Assembly (NCBI GenBank): GCA_035079385.1
Contig: JAVHKY010000030.1
Location: forward strand, 6,983,001-7,047,000
Direction: 5' to 3'
Length of the DNA stretch: 64,000 nt
Source: Aspidiotus rigidus
Lineage: Eukaryota > Arthropoda > Insecta > Hemiptera > Diaspididae
Both the position numbers and the translations under genes were made by a program. Position 1 is the first letter of the stretch; each line of letters begins with the position of its first letter. The notes beneath the pieces were generated by a model. It did not search any database. It was not told the origin of the DNA and saw only the letters and a list, made by a program, of their open reading frames with translations. Shown piece after piece: positions 1 through 12,119 of the stretch.

Positions 1-2000
1 TGCACAGCGTGCGACGTCGACCAAAGTACAGAAATATACAGTATATTATTGCTTAAGCTCATACGGTTTCTTTTTTTGCTTCAACTATAAAAAGGATAAA
101 AAAGTGCGGTCAAGTATTCGTTTTTTTTTCGCGCGCGTTCGCACGCTCCGTTAATTCTCGCACAGTAATAAAAATATTCTTAGTAATTTCTGAGATAGCT
201 TACCGGCGTATAGTATCATTGTAAATTTTATTTCCATGCTTACGAGCGAACATTTTATAATTCCCGAATCACGCTTTATTTATGAACATCGGTCTCTATT
301 TCAGCGTCTCTCCTATTGAAGGTCGTACTCGAAGAAGCCAATAGGTGTTGGATAATTTCTACCAGAGCACTCCCAAGAATAGAGAACATTTTCGCAACTA
401 CTCTGCCTCGGCACTCCCTCATGGAATTCACGACTCTAAACAGAATTCTATTAGGTAGTCTGGGGAAATGTGTAACTCCATGTTACCTCTTACGGTTCGA
501 GTGTCTTCATCGCACTTATTATGTCTCTACTATTCTTCGGCTTCAACTTCTATCTCTTTGAAGCGTGAGAAGCAAAAGAGCAGAAAATAACCATAAATTT
601 AGTCGACCTTAAAATGGAAACTTGGGTACAGCTAATAAATTTTAAAATGTTTCTCTTCTTCCGATAAAGCATACTGCTTTTTTGAAGTAAAAAAAAGTGA
701 GTTCGTTCAACTTTTTCGTCCTTTTTTTTTTTTCCAGTAAAAAGATACACGATAACAGCATCTCCGACGCGGCTACGCTGTGTTGGTCAGACTCTGGCAC
801 GGTAATAAATTCACGTTTGAAAAGTAATGATAAGTTTCATGTAAGTAAATAGATGAATGAATACTCGAATGGTTGGAAAATTGTACGGGTATAGATAGAC
901 GAAGTAAAACTAAAAATTTTTAAGTGGAACAAACTCGTGCCTTTTCTCTATAAAAGTTTATTCGCCGAGAAAACGATCCACATGCACCGTATAATGTGGA
1001 AGTTCAAACAATTTTCAAAATGTGTTTTCAGTTTTCCAGCTACATCTATTCCTTCTCTTTACTTTCTTTTTGGAGTTGGTTACCGACAAAGCACGAAAAA
1101 TAATTTCCATCTGCACCGTCCTCTCAATATACGAGGGTACTTCGTAGACAGTTCATCCGCAAAATGAAGGCCTACAGTTGTGCGCGATGCAATTCGCTGC
1201 TCTCATGACGAGACAAGTGCACGAAGTTTGCTGGAAACCCCCGAAGGTGTTCTCAACATCTTTACAATACTATGATATGACCTACTCTTATTACCCGTCA
1301 ACTCTCTTTTTATTTTTATTTCAAGTTTAAGCACCGCATACCGCGAACGTTGAAGTTTATCTCTACAATTTTCTCACGCTAAATTTCATACCTAAAACAA
1401 GGACTAATCTTTCAGCTCGATTTGTGTTATTCACGACTTTTGGGAAAAAAATTGTACGTGTATTATTCTTCCACGGAGATTATTATAGCTTCAAGTTTGA
1501 CCTCTGGAGGCTTGGATTGCTCAAACCCGGAAGAGGTAAGCTCGAAAATATGGGCAAAACGTGAATACTGGAAATAAATGGATAGGTTGAATCGACACAA
1601 AATAAAATACGAAAGTATTTGACAGCAATGAATTGAGTTCTCAAGTTTATCAATGTGTTGTAGAGTGATTCAATTCCTTTTCCATAAAATTAATTCAACT
1701 ATGCCTTAGAAAAATCTCGACTAGGTTGCGAGGGAAAAATGCCGAATAGCGAACCATACACAACAAGGATCTCGATTTGAGAGCAGGTGTAAAACTTAGT
1801 TGACCAATTTGGAAAATTCTAAGTTATAAGGTACACGGAGAAAGGAAACTTGTGTAGATATTGTGTATTATAGCGAAGGGAGCGTGATTTTTAAATTTGT
1901 ACCCGTACGAGCGTACACATTATAGCCCAAGCCTAGTTCTAATAATAGTCTAACTCGTGAGCCTAAGCCTATTAGGCTGCGAAAGAGCGAGAACGGTCTG
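1..2000. other. AT-rich stretch, no gene recognised
   Basis: Only short ORFs (under 85 codons) without recognisable motifs occur here. Homopolymer T and A runs are frequent (for example around 121-131 and 721-734). I see no conserved exon, RNA gene or element end. Confidence 0.5.
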
Positions 2001-2009
2001 GATCTAAAT

Positions 2010-2155
2010 CGAAGCTATTCTGATAAGGCTGCTTCACTATCTCGGTTTCTTTCCTCTTCTCGTTATGGTTCTTTAGGACAGAAATTACTGAGCAACAATA
2101 GTTTTAAATTTCCGCTAAATTATGCCTGAGATGATGGTACGGTGGTACGAGTTGT
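2010..2155 (-). pseudogene. Penelope-like element fragment, duplicate of the 3045-3185 piece
   Basis: This stretch is a clear direct repeat of 3045-3185. Shared words include TTTCTTTCCTCTTCTCGTTA and TTCTTTAGGACA. On the minus strand the better copy reads as the segment of a Penelope-like reverse transcriptase that follows the catalytic core (His-His-Leu-Arg-Tyr, then a Leu-Lys-Asn-x-x-Glu-Lys-Arg stretch). This copy is more decayed. It implies two PLE insertions, or a local duplication, within 1 kb. Confidence 0.55.
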
Positions 2156-2326
2156 TTGGGATGATAGCGTCAATGTGCATTAACTTCCTTTAGATTTCAT
2201 ATTCCATCGATTCCTGTTGTTCAACAGCGTGAGTGTGAGTGTTAGGTTCGGATCGCCCATGTGCTCACTACCTTTTTTTTTTACCGAGAATTCAATGCTT
2301 TTAAAAGGGAATCTGTTTTTATTGGC

Positions 2327-2341
2327 GGGGGGGGGGGGGGG
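2327..2341. repeat. G15 homopolymer run
   Basis: Fifteen consecutive G residues directly precede the TGACGTCA-rich repeat. Similar long G or C runs occur at 7252-7260, 54932-54941, 58968-58979 and 59439-59450. Confidence 0.9.
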
Positions 2342-2429
2342 TTCTCGGAGAAAGCGTCTGCCGTCCGGCCGGCCGGCAAAGCTCGGAGCTCGACAATTTT
2401 CTAAATCCCCTCCAATCATCTATAGCTTG

Positions 2430-2672
2430 GGGTGGGGAGTGTGACGTCACAGTCTGATGGTGTCATAGGTCAGCCTTGTGACGTCATAGATCAGTTTTTT
2501 CAAGTTCCCCTGCTGTTATATATAGCTCCAAAGTCCGGCCCTGGGATGACACAATTTGATGACGTCATGTATCAGCCTTGTGACGGCACAATCTACATTT
2601 TTCAGATCCCACGTAACTTATAAAACAGGTCCACTGCCACTCCTCGTTCAACTCCATCAAAGAATCCGTGAG
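2430..2672 (+). repeat. Dispersed repeat with clustered TGACGTCA sites, copy 1
   Basis: The palindrome TGACGTCA occurs at 2442, 2479 and 2560, with a one-base variant (TGACGGCA) at about 2581. The same repeat is present in reverse complement at 17815-18120. Shared segments include the ATAAAACAGG / CTGCCACTCCTCGTTCAAC block near 2620-2655 and the block around AAGTCCGG / TAGCTCCAAAG near 2522-2537. TGACGTCA is the established CRE/ATF-CREB consensus. No ORF spans the repeat. Its class is unknown; a MITE or solo fragment is possible, but I found no terminal inverted repeats. Confidence 0.75.
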
Positions 2673-2819
2673 TTTCATTCATCGCAATCCATAAAACGCC
2701 AAAATTGATCACGTCTACGTATGTCCAATTATGGTTGTTTTGGTTAATTTTGGTCATTTTTGGTCGATTCTATTGATTTTTGGAACAGTTCCCAAGGTGC
2801 CCTATTACTACTCACAATC

Positions 2820-3010
2820 TCTTCCACTATTTTGGCAAACTTCATTCGGTATCTGGTATTTCGCAGTAGGGTGAGAAATTCCTCCTTTGGTAGCCTTTGG
2901 TAGGGTACTAAACATGTTTGTCATGTCCACAGATACCAGTTTGCAGTTACACTCGATTTCCTTCTTGTCCAACCGTTCCATCAGCTCCCTGTTGTTTCTA
3001 ATGCGAAACT
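2820..3010 (-). pseudogene. Penelope-like element, reverse transcriptase core fragment
   Basis: The minus strand reads an open stretch of about 60 residues containing ELMERLDKKE, then LVSVDMTNMF. This corresponds to the conserved LVSFDVxxLFTNVP region (first catalytic Asp of the polymerase) of Penelope-like reverse transcriptases. PLEs are retroelements that often pair this RT with a GIY-YIG endonuclease. Other parts of the same family lie at 3033-3200 and 3604-3834, but not in colinear order, so the locus is scrambled. No YxDD box is present here. Confidence 0.65.
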
Positions 3011-3032
3011 GGTAGCTTTCTTAATATGTCTT

Positions 3033-3200
3033 CTACGGAAGCCAATAGATGACTACTGCGATCTGTTTCACTATCTCGATTTCTTTCCTCTTCTCGTTAT
3101 AGTTCTTTAGGACAAAAATTACTGGACAACAATAGTTCTCAATTACCGCTAAATTGTACCTGAGATGGTGGTACAAGTCGTGCGCCCTTATATTTATTTG
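3033..3200 (-). pseudogene. Penelope-like element, post-catalytic RT segment
   Basis: The minus strand reads HHLRYNLAVIENYC followed by VLKNYNEKRKEIE. This matches in layout the plus-strand PLE at 33.56-33.63 kb (KLAAIQNYCYRAV, then VLKNNEEKRNEIE). In PLEs this lies downstream of the catalytic YxDD box. Here it is located upstream, in transcription order, of the RT core at 2820-3010, which indicates rearrangement or two independent fragments. Confidence 0.65.
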
Positions 3201-3603
3201 TCTTTTGGTTCTCGCGTCTTTAACGTTGCTGGACAGAAAAAGATCTGAAGATAGCACAAAATATCTGGAAGTTACACCCACAATCCGGAAAGTCAAGGCA
3301 CATAGTAAGAAAATTGAGAATACACGTTAGAAGCAAGGAGAGTCAACCCACCAACGTCCACATAAAATAGAGGAAGACGTACAAAGAAATTGACCGACAC
3401 ACCCGAATCCAGCTAAGCTTCCTCGATACTGACGAGCCAAGGACACGACTACAACGAACTTGGCCGATTTTCGCTATCTTGAAGTGACGTGCGGAGATTG
3501 GATATTATGAATCAGCGGTCTTATCAGTTGACTCCTTTCGTAGATTTTTACAAGCCCCCCAGTCCTTTTATTGCCAGGTACATTTTCTCTTCAAAAACAG
3601 TTT

Positions 3604-3834
3604 TCAGCCAGTTCTCTTATTTCCGGGTCGTGCTTGAAATCCATTTTCTGCAATGTACAACTCCACTCTTGACGTGTAGTCGTCCCCCTCCATTACGACT
3701 GCTGCGTTGCCTTTCTCCGTCTTTGTCATAATTAGGTTGTTTTCTCGGATCTTCTTCGGTAGATTTGTGACCTGCCTTTGCAATATTTGCATTCTGTCAT
3801 CGATACGGCACACATTCTCCTTGTTTTCCAACAA
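3604..3834 (-). pseudogene. Penelope-like element, N-terminal RT segment
   Basis: A 76-residue minus-strand ORF contains LIMTKTEKGNAAVVMEGDDY. This is the TKxDKGNxxVVxxxxDY signature found near the N-terminal side of PLE reverse transcriptases. It is the most 5' of the three PLE segments here. The intervening 3300-3600 shows no clear coding similarity, so the piece is an isolated remnant rather than part of a functional gene. Confidence 0.7.
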
Positions 3835-3899
3835 AACTTTTCCAATGCTAGTTCATGCTTTTGATCTCACGTCATATTTTATGATTTGCAGCTAGAGGT

Positions 3900-6800
3900 T
3901 ATGCTTTTGAGCTTAACTGTGTCAATTTCTCTGGCTGGTTGTACTTCAAACCTTTTTCTAGCACTAGCAGTCTTTCTTCTTTTTCTGGAACAGTGACGCT
4001 TGATAAATTCTCAGTTCCGAGAGCAAAGTTTTGCATCGATATGTCGCTGTCTCTCCTTTGTTCTGGGTCAACTTAGCAAGTTTCTTCTTGATCTGTGCGG
4101 TTGGGGCTTCCACTCAGTTTTTCACATATTCCTTCCCCCCATTCTCGGTAACCAGCAAAATTACAGAACTCGAGCGTAGAGATCTTTCAAATCTTAATGC
4201 AGCATTACTACAAATTTCCTAAACAGGTCAAATTTTTCACATTACTTTCCATAAACTAGGTTTCTCAATTAGAAGCGGTTAAAGGACATGTGATAATGAA
4301 CTTGATGCAAGATTTTAGATACACTAAATTATCTCAACAACCACAATATTAGTTAACCGTTCTTCTCCTAAATTTATTTTCACCCTCGATTACATTATGC
4401 GCCCTACTTCAATTTCTTGATAATATTTTGCACAAATATGAAAAGGTAAATTAATTCTGTTAGGATGAGAATAGCGCCAGCGTCTCTAGACAGGCAATTA
4501 GCCGATTAAACTTTCGTAATTGCTACTATCGCTACAGGGAGAAAAAAAGCAACGAATCGAAAAATTCAGCTTTACAAAATCGTGTACGTACAGTACGTAT
4601 ACTGAATTCTTATTTCCTTTTTACAAATAAAAAATGTTCGGAAAATTGGCCTCTTTTAGCTACAGCTACTCGACGTAATGATAGTTTTCCCTTTTCTAAT
4701 TCAAGCATTAGAGGTAAAATGAGCAACAAGGAAAATGTAACTTTTCGAAGGTTCTCATTTTGCGATCGCTGCTTCGATATTCGTGCGAGACTACAGATTT
4801 TTTTTCCCCCTGAACTAGCTTACCACAAAATTTATTCATCCGATTTTTGTTTACCGAAGAGTGCAGTCACTCTGTCACGATAGCTGTAATACGTGTATGT
4901 GTGTGTGGGTGTGGGACCTGTCTAGCTTCACACGGGAGCTTGAAATGATTCGTTGTGGTAAAATGCTTTCTTATTCCCCGCGCGATAGATACGTAATTGT
5001 ACATTGTGATGCCCAACAACGACACGGAACATGATGAGCTTTCCTTTCGATTGATTCATGGTTGGAAGGACGACATACGATGTGTTAAAATACGTATACG
5101 GAACGACCGACCATCTCGGGGGTACCATAAAATATCGAGCAACTACTACCATAAAAAGGAAGGAAACGAATGAGAGAAAGAAAGAGTCGAGGCGCTCCTA
5201 CACGAATCGCGCCATTCGGAATATAGTCGGATAATCAAAAATAAAATTTACAAAAATGGCCAACCAGCGCGAGCGAGTGGTTTAATAAGAGTAGAAGAAA
5301 CTGAATCCGAAAAATTGTATTTGTATCCGACAATACACATAAAAACCCGAGTCGTAAATTAAATAAATATTTATAATACTGTTTTTTCGCCTCAAAGTTA
5401 TCCTAAAAACGGGCGACTAGACATTCGAGAATTTCTCCCCCGTCATAATACTTACCCCACGATATTGCGGGAAATAGTATCATCTTTAAAAATGTAAAAG
5501 GATACCACTATATATACTGTGTACACTCGCTTTCGTCGAATATCGACTAGGTTTTATTAAATTTTTGTTTTGCCTCGCCCCATCTCTTTGGCTTTCTTCT
5601 TCATTTCTTTTATACCATTCTCCTTCTCCTTTTCTTTTTCTTCTCAGCTCTCTGAACGAATGCGAATATTTTTACGTTTTTATGAAAAATTATAATTTTC
5701 TCTTACATACCGGTATATATATATATGTACTCCGATACACCGCAAAAAGTCGGAGAAAAAAAGAAACTATATTAAATTTCTTATATAATATATAGGAACA
5801 CTTCTCATTCTTACGTGAGTTTTCTATTTATTAAAAATCTACAGAGAATGCGTATTTTGAGGTACGACTTTTTTTTTGTTTCCCGTATCATATAAAAATC
5901 AGCAAGGAATGCGTGGTTTTTCTTTTTTTCTTCGTTAACCTTAATGGAGTACGCCGCATTTTTCCCAATTACGAATACGGTTGAATGTGTCCGGGAGGTT
6001 TTTTTTTACTAGAGAATCCTAATAAATATCAATTTTGCGTTAAAGGCAAGAGAATGTATGAAGTTCGTAGTCGGTTCTCGAGAGGCGCCCTCTTCACACA
6101 CTCGGAAGATGATCTCATAATTTTCTCTTTCGCAGTTATATGTCGGTTCGACATTTTAGTCATTGTCGATAATATTATTTATGTTTTTTGTTCGCGCAAT
6201 CCTCATAATTAGGCACCCCATTAATACGTTTGTACGATTCATACGTATAGAGGCACTCTCTATTCCCGACGCGAGCGAGTCGTCGAAAAGATCGTTGAGC
6301 ATTTAAAAAACAAAACAGAAAATGTGCGCTTTCAACGCCACGGTATTCATGGCTTTCAATTTTCATTCATCTTGTTCTCTACCCGCACAATGTAAATGTA
6401 GGTACGAAAGAGAATATATACACTTAGGAGAAAATGTTACGTACATATTTTTCTTCTCGCACAGTTATAGCACGGTAATCATAAGAATTATTTTCCCTCT
6501 TACTCTTTCACTCTGTGTACTTTTTTTTTCTCTCGCTACTTCAAGCGCTGAGGTACTTTTCAGTAGAGGAATTTTCGGTTTACTAAAGGTTCCCATTTTG
6601 GCAGCTCGTGAAGTGGCCTCTTTCTCTGTTCTTCTTCTTCTCTCTGTACATTGAAATAACGCTAATATAAACCCGCCCCGTTTGCATCGAAATGAACCTT
6701 CTTAAGTGGGTTGAATAATTTTCCCAGGAATCAATCACCTTTGTAAAGCTGTTTCCGGATGCTTAGTGCGCGTTACTATGATGCGGCTTTCGGAATTTTG

Positions 6801-9150
6801 TTATCATAATTTAATTCTCTCGGATTATCTTTTCGATACTCGATGAAAGTATACAAATCGTTCACATTTCACATCTTGCAAAGATCGTCTACCGTTAGCA
6901 TCAGGAGCTACACAGTCAATGTTGTGAATTTCAGAAACTTTTTATTATTGATTTCTTTCCTTGAAAACCGATAGGCTTATGAAATTTAACATGTCCATCA
7001 TGGTCACTTCTTTTTACCACGTCTTCATGTTTCAGATCAGTCGGCCTGATGGAATGATGGAGAGACAGTAGAACGTGTCAAAATTATAACTCACCCTCAT
7101 CATGAGATCATGACCTACAATCGAATCAATGAAGCTCAAACAAAAACGCATGGCAGATATACAAACAAAATTTGAAGCTCATCAGCTTGCCCACAAGCGT
7201 CAATTTGCGAAATGGAGCGAAGAAACTTGAACACAATTAGTTCTTGTCATGCCCCCCCCCAAAAAAAAAAAAAAAACAGAGGCCACCGCATACTTATGTG
7301 GCTCACGTTTCCCATTGATCACGCTTCTAAATTCTGGACCATGGCTTCACGCTAATACCTTTATGACGATGCTTGTGTAAAGATAGCCCTCTTTTTCGGA
7401 GGACTATGTAGGCCAACCGCCTCGTGGTATTCTGGTTAACACTAATTGGTTCACATTTCAAAAAAAAATCTCGATTTTCCAAATTTTCTCTTATGGCAAA
7501 TTTTCCTAACTGGCCAATTTTTTCCAATGAATTTTCATAAGGTAAATTTTCGTCAGGCAAACTTTCACTGCGTTTTAATTGAAAAAAGAAAGAATATTAA
7601 TAAAACATTATAATTATATAAAATTTACCAAAAAAAAAATGTCTCTTTTACGCTAGTAAGCCTACACAGTTTTAATGAAGCCTTTGTTTTTCAGTAGCGG
7701 AACATATTATAGAGACAGTAATGAGAAAAATTCGCGCAAGATTTTTGATCAGAAGACGGAAGAAGATGAACTTTTAAAGGAAATGTCTCGCAGTTCAGAT
7801 ATCTGATAGAAACGATGATTGACTGGCCTGCATAAAAATCGTTATGAGCAGCGTGATTAGTTGCCAATGGGAGAGTGAGGTATCATTATTATTTAAAACT
7901 TAAATCATCAGAAAAAAAAAGACACAAAAACTACCTAATAATTAAATTTCTCTTTATATAAGTTTTTCATTGAAGTAATATCATCGTCGGGAAATTAAAA
8001 GAACTTTCAGAAGTGATTAATTCATTGATAACTTTTGATAACGAGAACAGGAGATGCAATCAGCCAACATTTTGCCAAAGAATTCATAATAAATATCTCA
8101 ATGAAATAAAATTAGTGTAGAAGCCAAGACACGAATGAAATAGTGATATAACAAATCTCAAAGATGACATTCTTATAGGTATACTCGTTTACGTTATGTA
8201 AAAAGTTTACAACATAAATTATCGATTCTTTATTCAAAAGAACTTCACTCAACTTCTAAACACACAGAATAGACTGAAAATCTTTTCACGTTGATTACTT
8301 TTTCTTTTCAAGTGAAATTTATGACGTCAGACAACTATTTCACTCCACGTATGCTCGAAGGGAGCTGAGTCATGATGAGGTGCAGAAGCTTTCAAGTGGC
8401 TGAATGAGGCAAGACAAAACAGTTACAGAACATAACTAGTAATATGATCTTGCTTAGCGAACCATACGATGGATAGTCGATTGATAAGAAGCAATTTCTG
8501 GAATTTCTAAATTTTGGAGATTCTAGTTATGCTCGTAACTTTTTTTTCTCTTTGTCATAACTTACTCGTGAAATATTTCCAACTTTATCTCCTTTCAACA
8601 TGCTTAAATTATTAATTGACCATGAAATTTTCGTATTCGGTACGTTGTTCAATGTTATTAAGCAAACCGCAAAGAGTCAAGAGGAAAATGTCACAAAATC
8701 GTATTCGCGCTAGTGGTGCGCAGCAATCGAATAGAGATCAAAATTTACGGAGTGTACGCGGCTGCTACATTCGCGGTGCTCGTTCGAATTTAATTCGTCC
8801 TCGTATTCCCGTAAATAAAAGCTGTTTAAATGTGATAAAAAAAAAATCGAGTACTTTCAATTAAAAACCTATTTCGCTTTATTTCAAACTGACGCTGGCC
8901 TACGTGCTGCGAAAATTAAATCTATGAAAACCGCTGAGCGATGCATTTTTCAACTCAACTGCCATCGTATCGTAAAACAACCCTTTTTGAATTCTAAATT
9001 CAGTATGAATGATGACGATTCGTGAAAACATATTAAAGACAAGATGGAAAACATAAATAGTGTGCAGCACGTACTAGCTTTAGACTAGGTGGCCTGTATT
9101 AGTTTATACTAGCTCTACGTAGCAAGTTAGATAAAACTCGACATTTGAAG
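3900..9150. other. Long non-coding stretch, no gene recognised
   Basis: Many short ORFs occur in all frames, none with recognisable domains. A minus-strand 74-codon ORF (4928-5152) and a plus-strand 82-codon ORF (8616-8864, basic and Arg-rich) look no better than chance. AT-rich microsatellite-like sequence occurs near 5715-5725 (TA repeats). Confidence 0.5.
7252..7276 (+). repeat. Compound C9-A16 tract
   Basis: Nine C residues are followed directly by sixteen A residues. The same C-then-A arrangement recurs at 54909-54941 (read on the minus strand) and 59439-59472. Confidence 0.9.
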
Positions 9151-9229
9151 AGGGAAACCTAACATACAGTATCCTAGACCAGACTTAGAGCAAGCTGAGT
9201 GTGTAAGAGCCACCTATCCTTTTGTCTTT

Positions 9230-9418
9230 TTCCTACTTGAGCCGAAGCCCGAGGGTCCCACATCCACCCTCAAACGGCCATCCATGGGAAGCACCAATCC
9301 ATACTGTCCCCGGAAGTGTGGTCAGTCCACTTCAGAAAGCTTACTATAGGTCGTAGTCCCAGGCGTCCACCGACGTGGTCAATGATCAGGCCGCTAAGTC
9401 AGAGTATGTTATACTAAA
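9230..9418. other. Less AT-rich unassigned segment beside the LINE ORF2 remnant
   Basis: This segment is noticeably richer in G and C than its surroundings and contains several CCAC/GGTC words. In the minus direction it lies where ORF2 of the adjacent LINE should continue, but I could not read endonuclease motifs in it. It may be an unrelated repeat that truncates the LINE. Confidence 0.3.
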
Positions 9419-9770
9419 CTAGACTTGGCAGTGTTCTTTCGTGCAGTTGGATAATTTACGGATGCTGCAAGGCTTCCGGACACGACACTTGATATCTGCT
9501 CTTGTGATTGTGAGTGATTTGACACTTTGTGTGGAGCAGATAGTTGCAAGGTAGGAGAACGTAGAGGATAGGTAGGGACTCTCTCTCCTCCTAATTTCCT
9601 GAAATGGAGGCGTTAGTAAAATAACTGGACCCGCACAGTTCTGACTCGGTGGGTCTTTAGTGAGCAGTTGACGAATTTCTTCCAACTTAGAATAAAACCC
9701 ATTTGGGTTCCACTGAAGTATCATGGACTGGGAAAGGTTAAGCTTGACGTTCTGCTTTCTTTTCGGGTTC
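9419..9770 (-). pseudogene. LINE ORF2 start, endonuclease N-terminus remnant
   Basis: Just downstream of the ORF1 remnant on the minus strand is the sequence ILQWNPNGFYSKLEEIRQLL. This resembles the opening of the apurinic-like (EEP) endonuclease of I/Jockey-type ORF2 proteins (IxQWNxxGxxxxxxEL..L). After about 25 residues similarity fades, and the catalytic Glu and Asp/His motifs are not readable. There is no reverse transcriptase downstream. It overlaps slightly with the end of the ORF1-side ORF (9738-9935), as expected for the ORF1/ORF2 junction in these elements. Confidence 0.6.
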
Positions 9771-10968
9771 ATCATCGGTATTATGTTCTGATTTTGAAGT
9801 ATCATCAGATTGGTTTTCCTGGAGCCGTTTCTCTAGTTTTGTGAATCTGGTTTTCATAGTTCTTGTTGTCAGTTGATGGTAGTTTTCGGTCAAGATTTTT
9901 ATTATACCTGGGATGTCTGGTGTTATGTCAATCACTGCTGCAATGGTAAAGAGCTTCCTTTAGAGTCAAATGATATTGGATATTCTTTCTTCTCAAATTT
10001 ATGGGTTATGCTATCTCCCAATGGCTGCAAGGTGTCGTAAATGGTCAGTTTTTCTTCAGTTGAGGTTTCAGCCTGAGTGTTGGAATTTATTTCTGTTGTT
10101 TTCGATTTTTTCTTGGAGTTTGGCGCGCTGCTTGTCTCTGAGGTTTCTGAAGTTGCTACAGAGAGGCTGCGTTTTGTGCTGTTGTTTATTGTTGTTGTCT
10201 CCATTGGTTCAGTCTGCTGGAGCACGGGTGTTTCTGTAGGCTGAACATTGTCATTTTTAGTTTCATTGTCGTGGAGAGTTGATTCAGCTTCTCTTGCCTC
10301 AGTCTGAGGAAGAGTTGGTGGTGGCTGATTTGAGGGTGGTAAAGGGCTGTGTTGGATTGTTTTGTTTTCACATTTGTCAGCTACGGAACCGAGTGATTTG
10401 CATAGGTAACAGCGAAGTTCATAATTTGATAAAAATATGCGATGACTTTCATTTTCAAATGAGACTAGCAGAGAATTTGGTAGGTTCAGTTCTTCTTCAC
10501 TATATACATAGATGCAGCGTCGAAAACTGCAAACATGACTGTATTTCTCTCCATTTTCTAGTTTGAGGTGTAAGTTTTGGAATGATGATGCAGGTTTCAA
10601 ATTCAAAATTTGCAGTTGTTCTAGTAGTACCGAATCAGGTATATAGGGTTGGACATTTGAGAATGTTATTTTCTTAATTTACGAGCTTGACTTTGTGTGT
10701 TATTTATGATAATTCTTCCTCCTGAGGTCATAAAATTGTCAACTTTATCTTTTGTATCAAAGTAGATACAAATTCTGTTGTTTGATATACGTGAAGCGGC
10801 AATAATTGATTCCCGGCCAATTACGGCTCCCATCGCAAAGATGTAGTCAACAATTTTTGTATTTGGTGCGGCATTATAGATGATGGCTTCATTATTCTTT
10901 GGGTAGGTTTTTACAGGTCGTGTTGATGGTGGAGATGATAAAATACTACTTTATGGTTTTGAACTCAT
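9738..10968 (-). pseudogene. LINE ORF1 (Gag-like, zinc-knuckle) remnant, Jockey/I type
   Basis: The minus strand encodes a nearly full-length ORF1 broken into pieces. An ATG at 10968-10966 is followed by a stop six codons later. An open stretch then reads RPVKTYPKNNEAIIYNAAPN and DNFMTSGGRIIINN. A frameshift near 10670 leads into the 224-codon ORF ending at 9932. The layout matches Gag-like ORF1 proteins of Jockey/I LINEs: RRM-like N-terminal half, then a CCHC knuckle, then a low-complexity Ser/Thr/Glu/Pro-rich tail with a basic KKKSK patch. The knuckle reads CYLCKSLGSVADKC, so the His of CX2CX4HX4C is Ser. ORF1 proteins bind the element RNA. It is a pseudogene. Confidence 0.75.
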
Positions 10969-10969
10969 T

Positions 10970-12030
10970 GTGAGTGAGGTTGTGCTGCTGGTTTGTAGTC
11001 AAGACCAGAGCTAGACAGGACAAAACTTGAACAGTTACTTACTGCGATAAATATTTTGCCACAGTTGAACGTGATTATGCTCGGTCAATCGCATACACCA
11101 TATGCACCACGTTAACATAAACGATAAACAAACGCGTTGGACACGTGCTCTCTCGCAAGCTTAAACATCACTTTTTTCCTTCTTCTCTTTGGGGTTACTT
11201 GACTAACAGGTTCAGTTATAATGGATGGTATAGGATGTGGTTAGCAGGTCGCGTTCAAAAGACTTGGGTCTCTTTCACTTGACTTTGATTTATCAGAAAA
11301 TATTTTTTTACGCAATTAGCAAAAACATCGTCATTCAAGTGATTTCAAGTTTTTGGATGAAGCCTATGAGAAAAATTGATCTGCCTCTTTCATTGAAAGG
11401 AGCGCAGCCGGATTTTAGATATCAAAGCCTTTCATCATCAACTCGCAGAATGATGTTACAGAGCAAATAACAGTTTAAATGCTACCACAAATACATTACG
11501 AAACTATTAAAGACCGCGTAAAAACCGAACATGAAAGACGAAATACGCATCAAAACCAATTTCTCAAAACATTTCGCTGAACTACACGCGCTTTATCTTC
11601 AACGTAATTTCCAGTAGATAAGCTATTAAAAATGAATTTTATTTCGTTTTGTAATGCCGCCACCAGCGCACGTGTAGTAGACCTTCGTCGATGGCGTCCC
11701 TCCAAAGTGTATAGGATCTTCGAGAAAGCAATTTTGAATGAGTTTCGGTTACGTTGTTCGAATTTTAAACAACACAACGATGCCCACTCTATTCTATCTC
11801 GCACAATACGTGTAAAGTATTTTCTTCGACAAATACCGCCTATTTCGACATGACGAGTCACACGTGAGACATGGCCGTCACTTTCATTAGATTTTTTTCA
11901 ACGAGAAATTATCAAAAAAGCATTTCGATACGTCGCTCTTTAGAATGGGAACCAGGATATTGTTACAAATAGCTGTCAATTATGTCAGGTTTTTCGTGAA
12001 AAATGACGGCTTTCTCAATTAAATCAAATT
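10970..12030. other. Non-coding stretch; 10970-11160 may be the LINE 5' leader
   Basis: Immediately upstream (minus strand) of the ORF1 ATG the sequence could be the 5' UTR of the LINE, but no boundary or target duplication is visible. Overlapping ORFs at 11550-11861 have no recognisable motif. Confidence 0.35.
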
Positions 12031-12036
12031 ACTTAC

Positions 12037-12115
12037 CTTGTGTCGTCTTCCATAACCAACCTCCCAGCATCAAGACATTGATCGTGAAGAAGAACTGTAC
12101 TGAAGTTGTCACCAT
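12037..12115 (-). CDS. Candidate first coding exon with signal-peptide-like N-terminus
   Basis: On the minus strand an ATG at 12115-12113 opens a frame reading MVTTSVQFFFTINVLMLGGW and ending K-T-T-Q. It runs straight into a consensus splice donor, AAG|GTAAGT (donor at 12036-12031). The N-terminus has a strongly hydrophobic core of about 15 residues, like a signal peptide or membrane anchor. A TGA lies in frame upstream, so this would be the first Met. A weak acceptor (TTTTTTAG near 12172) could make it an exon preceded by a 5' UTR exon. No downstream exon was found within the window, so the gene would have to span large introns. This may be chance. Confidence 0.25.
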
Positions 12116-12119
12116 GATA

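Noticed and set aside
8616..8864. 82-codon basic ORF on plus strand
   Set aside because: Arg/Lys-rich but no motif, no splice context and no neighbour support; consistent with chance.
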